Source: Sorex araneus
Lineage: Eukaryota > Chordata > Mammalia > Eulipotyphla > Soricidae
Assembly (NCBI RefSeq): GCF_027595985.1
Contig: NC_073311.1
Span: 51,809,292-51,873,291 of the forward strand
Direction of reading: 5' to 3'
Length of the DNA stretch: 64,000 bases
Shown here: piece after piece, positions 58,401-64,000 of the stretch
How positions within the stretch are numbered: position 1 is the first letter of the stretch
How the letters are laid out: the number at the start of each line of letters is the position of its first letter
Notes under the pieces: model-generated
The model's input: only the letters and a program-made list of their open reading frames with translations
Told to the model about the DNA's origin: nothing
The model's database searches: none
Position numbers and translations under genes: made by a program

Positions 58401-61307
58401 ACTGTTAATAAAGATGTGTTCTCAGTGTTGGTTTGTTAAAAATAATGTTCTGTTGAGAATTTTTTTTTGCTCTATGTATGGACTCATATTTTTGAATGTA
58501 AACTTAGAATTGCTAATAGGTAGGTCACACAGATTTAATCGTTGCTACCAGTGTCCAAAGTGGTTGTACAGATGGCAGCCCCAGGACAGTCCTCACCCCC
58601 TACCTGGACATCAGATATCTAGATATATAGGTATACTTGATAGTTTTCTTTATTCTTCAAAAGTGTCAATCTGAATTTTATTACAGAACCCTTCTCACTG
58701 CCTTTTCAAAGACTTACACTATGAGATTTGGTGGTGTTTTGTCTTCCCATGTCCAAGTACTGCCGATTCCTGTACGGGACAATCCAATCCAAGAATAATA
58801 AGATAGCCGCTTTTGAATAAATTTCTGCAACAAAAACCAGAGCTTGTGAGTAAAATAATATCAATTATTCAAAATTTAAAGGAATAACATTAATATTGAA
58901 ACTCATGTTGTATACAATAATGAAGTATATAAATCAACATCTACTGACTCTATTCACTATATAATATAATTTTATAACATTTCTAAGATTGATACTTAAC
59001 TAGATATAGTGCCATAAATATTTTATTGAGTAATCATAAGATACACAGTTACAAAGTTGTTCATAATTGGGTTTCAGTCATACAATGTTCCACACCCATC
59101 TCTTCCCCAGTGTACATTGTTCACAACCAATGTCCCCAGTTTCCCTCCTGCCACCTGCCTATCTGACTTTGCTCTATGGCAAACACATTCTCTCTCTCTT
59201 TCTCTCTCTGTCCTTCTCTCTCTCTCATTTGACGTCCCATAAATTAGTGAGTTCCATAAATTTGGCACAATCATACTTAAGTTAATTTTACTGATTCTTA
59301 GAACATAAATCTCAAAATATTTTCAAAAAATTTACTGAAAGATGAGTTCTGGTCAAAGTCTGATTTGTATTTTATAATCAAAGTGGGAGAGCTATGAAAA
59401 TTCTACCAGTATTATTATATATACTTTTTTCACAATTTGTGTCTCTATTTCATGTGACATGGAAACTAAGGGTATCATTCCCAGTGAGAATCATTGTTTA
59501 CCTAGCTTGCTGGATAATTAGTGATAAGTCAGACCTATTCATCTTTACTTGAATTGTTCCAAAGCACATGCACACACCCTCACTTCATGTTCCTAAGATG
59601 TTGGTATTAAAATATCTACAGCTTCATTATTCGTAGTTAGGATTCTATTGAGGTGATTGCCATACAAACTACTGAGGGAAAGAAGGTAGATTGAGACTTT
59701 ATGAAAAGTCCATTTTTTTCTGATTAGCCTTGAATGTTAACCTGAATTAAAATTTTATTAATTTTTTTAACCTCTTGAGGAAATTTTTTATTCTATTTTT
59801 TACTCCTTGTTGCAGATTGATTATTTCTCAATAAAGATTCCCTTTAGATTAGAATCCTGAATGTCATACTTGGATACTACGATATCCATGGATGCTAGAT
59901 ATCTTATGCCAACAGATACATTATGACTCTATCAATCAGGGAAATATTAACACAACATCCTCATAATTCTTCTGAAACTATATATATCTCTAAAATGAAT
60001 GTGCTAAGACCATTAAGGGAAGGGATTGACATTCACATGAAAAGTAGAAAATTCCACCTATCCCACTTCTTTTCTTGTCTGAGTATCGTATCACATATAT
60101 GTTGTTGTTAATCACTAGCTACACAAATTCCTGACTTCTTATCCAAAAAAAGTAGAAATGAATGTTTTATTAACAAATATTTAAAACTCTCTCTGACTAT
60201 TTTCCATATTCATAATGCTTCTATATCAATTCTTTATCTTGTCTTTAGTAGGGTAAGAAAATTTGAAAATTATTTTAGCAGCAACAACTGCAATTGGAGT
60301 TAAAGGTGTTATTTCAACCTTTTCATATACCTTCTTTCTGAATTTGTTTTTTTAAATTATTTTCTCAATTATTTTCAAGTTCATATATTTTTATTCCCAT
60401 TTCTGCAATCCAGATATATGAAGATTTAGGTGAATATAGATAATTGACTCTAGTCCATGATGATTTATTTTTGACAGGGTATTGGAAGATTATTCTCAAC
60501 ATTTCTTTGATGTCCAGATGCTGGCGCTAAATTTATGGAGTTATCTCAGCACAAAACACCCAATTTCCCTTGATAAGAATGATATCTATAAAGAATAATT
60601 TTCCCTCATTATTCGGTGATTGGACACATATTTACTAAACTACCTTCATTCTAATTTTGGATAAATGAGATTATTTTTATGAAAACCTGTTTTTATTTCT
60701 ACTTATCTTACTGACTTTAACAGGAGCATGTGCAAATTTCAGTAAGTTGAAAAGGTCCAGTTTTAGTAAACAATAGCAATCACTATTGACTAAACAAATA
60801 TGGTGTGAGGTGAATAACAGGAAGTCACATCACCATTTCTCCTTGATCTTCAATTTTCAGAAGTGTAGAACCAAGTCTCTTGCAGGCTTGCCTACTCTCT
60901 TCGAAGTTCTTCTCGTCATGAGAAACATAATAGCAATTGTCTTCACAGCATGACCATTGGCTTTTACAAGTGTCTCTGCCTTTACTTCCTTGAAAACAAA
61001 GACATTTCCATGGATAACTTATTGTTTATCCTGAGAGGAGTGTTCTGGCTGAGAGAGCTGAGAATGCTCATAGTCCTTGTAGGAACAGATAATTCATGAG
61101 ACCGATAGACCTCACTGTTGCTTTTTTGAAAACAGCCTCGGTCTTGGGAGACAGAGCAGAGTCTCACCAGAATCAAGTTTGAGTCCTTTTTTGCCTACCT
61201 GTGTTGGATGGTTTCTTTTCCTCTTTTGATTCCTCCTTTCCACATGGACAATTTTCTCTTGTTAGGTTGCTCCAAAATGGCTTCTGTGACTGTGCTGTTG
61301 ACTGTTC
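54991..61307 (-). CDS. KLR-B: killer-cell lectin-like receptor, 3' four exons (5' exons beyond window)
   Basis: Second receptor gene, opposite in orientation to KLR-A. Exons in coding order: stalk 61307-61199, lectin 60988-60834, 58824-58718 and 54991-55120. Phases agree (1, 0, 2) and all AG/GT sites are present. The lectin part reads WSCCEDNCYYVSHDEKNFEE, LLKIEDQGEMKFIQ, YYSWIGLSRTGIGSTWTWED and a C terminus CFVERHYICEKKMNRFAT. No stop or frameshift is seen. The cytoplasmic and TM exons were not found between 61.3 and 64 kb, so signalling type cannot be predicted. Introns hold an LTR-like element (56.34-57.12 kb), a TCTA microsatellite and several SINEs. Family: KLR certain; subfamily not assigned. 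Confidence 0.85.
55398..55480. repeat. (TCTA)n microsatellite
   Basis: About 20 units with a tgta and a few tctc interruptions, in the last KLR-B intron. Confidence 0.97.
55510..55750 (-). mobile_element. Long-type SINE
   Basis: Antisense, complete. Confidence 0.9.
55938..56105 (+). mobile_element. Short-type SINE
   Basis: gggccagaggatggtactgc head, accaggtgtgtccccaaaac end. Confidence 0.8.
56342..57115 (-). mobile_element. LTR-like element in KLR-B intron
   Basis: Read on the - strand it has a U3-like part, AATAAA near 56530, then a GC-rich tail ending ttacaaca. Absent from the deleted pseudogene copy. No target duplication found; boundaries approximate. Confidence 0.45.
57465..57640 (+). 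mobile_element. Short-type SINE
   Basis: gcaacccatatggtccccca core, in KLR-B intron. Confidence 0.75.
58132..58290 (+). mobile_element. Short-type SINE
   Basis: gccagagcatagtacagctg head, catgtggtcccccaagtc core. Confidence 0.8.
58718..58824 (-). CDS. KLR-B lectin exon 2
   Basis: 107 nt; acceptor tttttgttgcag, donor gtaagt, end phase 2. Encodes KFIQKRLSYYSWIGLSRTGI then GSTWTWEDKTPPNLI. One codon longer than the KLR-A equivalent. Confidence 0.9.
59020..59235 (-). mobile_element. L1 3' end fragment
   Basis: Antisense tail with ttgagtaatcataagatac, then a CT-rich run (tctctctct) at 59190-59228. Confidence 0.65.
59236..60456 (-). other. KLR-B intron, nothing recognised
   Basis: AT-rich; missing from the pseudogene because of its deletion. 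Confidence 0.5.
60834..60988 (-). CDS. KLR-B lectin exon 1
   Basis: 155 nt; acceptor ttgttttcaag, donor gtgatg. Encodes SKGRDTCKSQWSCCEDNCYY, VSHDEKNFEESRQACKRLGS and TLLKIEDQGEM. QWSCCEDNCYY recalls the W-x-C-x3-KCYY start of Ly49 lectin domains. Confidence 0.9.
61199..61307 (-). CDS. KLR-B stalk exon
   Basis: Encodes EQSTAQSQKPFWSNLTRENC then PCGKEESKEEKKPSNT, with sequon NLT. Donor gtaggc in phase 1. Acceptor taken as ttttacag, which implies phase 0 from the preceding exon; the alternative agtgtaaag gives the phase seen in KLR-A. Upstream exon not in view, so the start is provisional. Confidence 0.75.
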
Positions 61308-61395
61308 CTGTAAAACTTTACACTACATCATTAGCTTGAGGAAAACAGAACACAGAACTGAATTAACGCACAGTTCTAATTTTTTGTATGTTTCT

Positions 61396-61575
61396 TTTTG
61401 GGCCGCACAATTCATGCTCAGGGGTTATTATTAGTTCTGCTAGAATTATTCCAAAAATTAACTCAGGAATTACTGCCAGTGCTTGGGGAACCAAAAGAAA
61501 TGCCAAGGATAGAACCCAGGTCAGTTGTATGCAAGGCTAGTGCCTTTCCTGCTCTACTATCTTCTCATCCCAACA
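61396..61575 (-). mobile_element. Short-type SINE (C2)
   Basis: Counterpart of 39696-39850. Confidence 0.7.
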
Positions 61576-61644
61576 ATTTTAACATTTATATATCAGTTAA
61601 TGTTGAGAATTAAGAATCATTTTTGACATTGTGTTCTAGGCATG

Positions 61645-61891
61645 GGCTGGAATGATAACACAGCGGTTGGGTATTCGCCTTTCACGCAGCCGACCCACGT
61701 TCGATTTCTCCGGCCTTCTCGGAGAGCCTGGGAAGCTACCAAGAGTATGGAGCCAGCACGGCAGAGCCTGGCAAGCTACCCATGTGTATTGGATATGCCA
61801 AAAACAGTAACAGTTAGTCTTTCAATGAGAGCCGTTACTGGTGCCCGCTCGAGCAAATGGATGAACAACGGGACAACAGTGCAGTGCTACA
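61645..61891 (+). mobile_element. Long-type SINE with target duplication
   Basis: Full unit flanked by gttctaggcat; absent from C1 at 39915. Confidence 0.93.
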
Positions 61892-62699
61892 GTTCTAGGC
61901 ATCTCTTACCTTCATATACAATTTCCACAATATCTCTTTTCTTGAAAGTTCATTAAAAACTTGATAGTTTACCAGAACTTGATGATACAACAACAAAAAA
62001 TTCCAAGCTTGGGTCCTTTGTGGTCTTACAGACCGTACTGGGGTGAGTATACAGTTAGAGTGCTAGACAAAGATGTAAGGAAGAGTTACTCTCAGTGCGG
62101 TAATGTTAGGCACTTAACTTGCATGCCGCTCACCTGGCTTCCATCCCTGGCACCATGTGATCTTCCAAGCACTACCAGGAGTGATCCCTGAACACAGAGC
62201 TAGGAGTAAGCCCTATGAACTGCCTCAACCTATAGCCCTCAAACAAATAAAAGAATTCTCATGAGACAAGATAATTGACTGCTAAGTGTAGGCTATGAGA
62301 TACTATCAGAAAGACTTCATACTTGAGTATTAATCTTAAACTAGCTTTTCTGAATTATATAAGGAAGCAGATAGATAAGCTTATATGTATGTTAGAAATG
62401 AGGTAGATATTAAAATAATAGATTGTTGCAATTTATAATCTAAACTACGGAAATGCAGATAACATGCCATATTAAGGTTGTTCTAGTTAACCAGTACATT
62501 GAACGGATACAATCTATAAACATTTTAGATTGTAGTGTTGTAAGAGAGAACAAAATTCACAGAATTTTTGTTACTTTATATAGATTGGTTACTTTTTATG
62601 ATCTATTGTAAGTTAAAATTTATAAAGTGACATTTAAGTTAAAGCTCACTTCTCAATTTACGGATAACCTATCGTTTTAGCACTGTTTCCTGTCTTTTC

Positions 62700-63770
62700 T
62701 CCATTAAATTGCTTTTGAAATTTTGTCCAAAATCAGGCCATCCTACCAGGAATATGAAAAAGTGTTCATTATCTTCTATCATTAGCGAAAGGCAACTCAA
62801 AACAATAAGGAGGTATTATCTCATGTGCCTGAGAATGAAACACATGAGAAAGTTTGGAAACAACCCCTGTTGGTGGGATCATGGTGAGAAAGGAACCCAC
62901 ATCCACTGTTGGTGGGAATGTCACTCTCTGTTCTGTCTTTATGGAAAGGAATATGGAGATCTATCCATAACATAGGAATAGAACTCTCATGTGACACAGA
63001 CATACTACTTCTTGGCATCTATCTCCCCAAACCAAAAACATTAATTATTTCAAAAGGATATATACTGCACTACGTTCATCTCTGCACTTATTCCATTACC
63101 CATATAGGGAAGCAATCCAAGTGCCCAAATATGGATGAATGGATAAAGAAGTTGTGGAATATATACACAATGGAATGCTATGCAGTTCTTTTTTTAATTA
63201 AACAATTTTTATTGTTGTTGTGGACCACACCCAAGATGTTCAGAGGTCACTCCTGGTTCTATGCTCAGGAATTACTCCTGGCAGTGCTTGGGGGACCATA
63301 TAGGATGCCAGAGACCGAACCTGAGTTGGCCTCATGTAAGGCAAGTGCCTTGCGCACTGGAATACTATGCAGTTCTAAGAAAGTACAAATTAATACTATT
63401 TGCCGTAACATAGATGGAACTAGAGGAGATCATGCTGAGTGAAGTCAGTGAATAAGAGAGGGATAGAAATAGAATAATATCTCTCATGTGTGGGACTTAG
63501 AGATACAGCAAAGTACCAGCAAAGGACAAAAGGTAAAGCAATGGGAGAGCTGAGCCATCTCTCTTGAAGACCCCAACACTCTCTTTCTCAAAATGCTCCC
63601 AACTCAGTTGTGTGGCATAGAAAGGGGTGTGCTGGATATTTTGGCATACTGGTGATGGGTGTAGTGTCTGAAGCACATGAGAAACTATTATTTGTAGTAT
63701 TGGAAACCACAGAATCTCAATCAATAAAAAGCAAAAAAGCAAAAACAAAACTAACTCAGGTCATCTTGTA
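62700..63770 (+). mobile_element. L1 3' region interrupted by a SINE
   Basis: gttggtgggaatgtcactct, ggatgaatggataaagaag and gatcatgctgagtgaagtc are conserved landmarks of the L1 ORF2 end and 3' UTR. Frame is broken; a dead fragment. Confidence 0.85.
63191..63358 (-). mobile_element. Short-type SINE inside L1
   Basis: Antisense, flanked by ggaat(g/a)ctatgcagttct on both sides. Confidence 0.9.
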
Positions 63771-63924
63771 TATCTTGTATGAGCTTCTCTCTTGATTCTC
63801 TTGTTTCTTTGATCTATCTATGTTCATTTATTCTTCCATCCATGACACCGTAGTTCAATTATTTCTAGCGTTACATTGTCTTACAATAAGGAAAATGCCT
63901 CTTTCCACCTATTCTTTTCAACTC

Positions 63925-64000
63925 TGGGCTCAGGGATCAATCCTGGCGAGGCTTGGGGGACCGTATGTGGTGCTGGGAATTGAACTGGGCCAGTCTTGTG
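63925..64000 (-). mobile_element. Short-type SINE cut by window end
   Basis: Antisense core ctcagggatcaatcctggcg to gaattgaactgggccagtc. Confidence 0.85.

Larger units (their letters stand above)
60457..62590 (-). repeat. Duplicated block C2, right part
   Basis: Homologous to 38119-41400, with the KLR-B stalk and first lectin exon. A private SINE at 61645-61891 and no copy of the 730-bp insertion found in C1. Confidence 0.85.

Overview
This is mammalian nuclear DNA from the natural killer gene complex (the KLR cluster of C-type lectin-like receptors). It is intron-rich, AT-rich and crowded with retrotransposons. Dozens of tRNA-derived SINEs share a promoter-like head (ggctggagcgatag...) and an internal gcaccagtaacgtctcc or agcatcccatatggtcc module. 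From memory I associate this SINE type with shrews (SOR elements), so a soricid is my best guess; the species is not proven by the sequence.

Real genes. (1) KLR-A, + strand, 11109-21116: six exons that splice in frame to a 221-residue type II membrane receptor (cytoplasmic exon, TM exon, short stalk, three-exon C-type lectin-like domain). Its ITIM-like site has His instead of Tyr and its TM segment carries an Arg, which points to an activating receptor. (2) KLR-B, - strand, 54991-61307 and continuing beyond the right end: stalk exon and three lectin exons, all open and correctly phased. (3) An intact-ORF TMA7 retrocopy (13119-13313, - strand) inside KLR-A intron 3, with a perfect 17-bp target-site duplication.

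Broken KLR copies. A KLR-B paralogue at 38098-39601 (-) has lost its middle lectin exon and most of its last exon in one deletion and carries a 1-bp frameshift. A KLR-A exon 1 relic lies at 35432-35521 with a dead splice donor. Relic stalk and lectin exons in + orientation lie at 49.02-49.86 kb.

Layout. 0-5 kb: SINEs, two solo LTRs and a third LTR-like element. 5.1-11.2 kb: block A1, the 5' flank of KLR-A. 11.1-21.1 kb: KLR-A. 22.3-23.6 kb: block B1, its 3' flank. 23.6-25.85 kb: L1 tail and a long GGAA microsatellite. 25.85-29.27 kb: blocks A3 and B2, a second copy of the 5' and 3' flanks joined directly with the gene body missing. 30.7-35.5 kb: block A2, a third, older copy of the 5' flank ending in the exon 1 relic. 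36.5-41.4 kb: block C1 with the KLR-B pseudogene. 41.7-43.5 kb: a composite retrotransposon with tandem GC-rich monomers. 43.5-52.7 kb: SINE-rich sequence with the relic + exons. 52.7-53.5 kb: a relative of the composite element. 53.5-62.6 kb: block C2 carrying KLR-B. 62.7-64 kb: L1 3' end.

The picture is a birth-and-death receptor cluster in which flanks, exons and whole genes have been copied and deleted repeatedly, with retrotransposon insertions serving as relative time markers. No rRNA, functional tRNA gene, CRISPR array or bacterial-type feature was seen.
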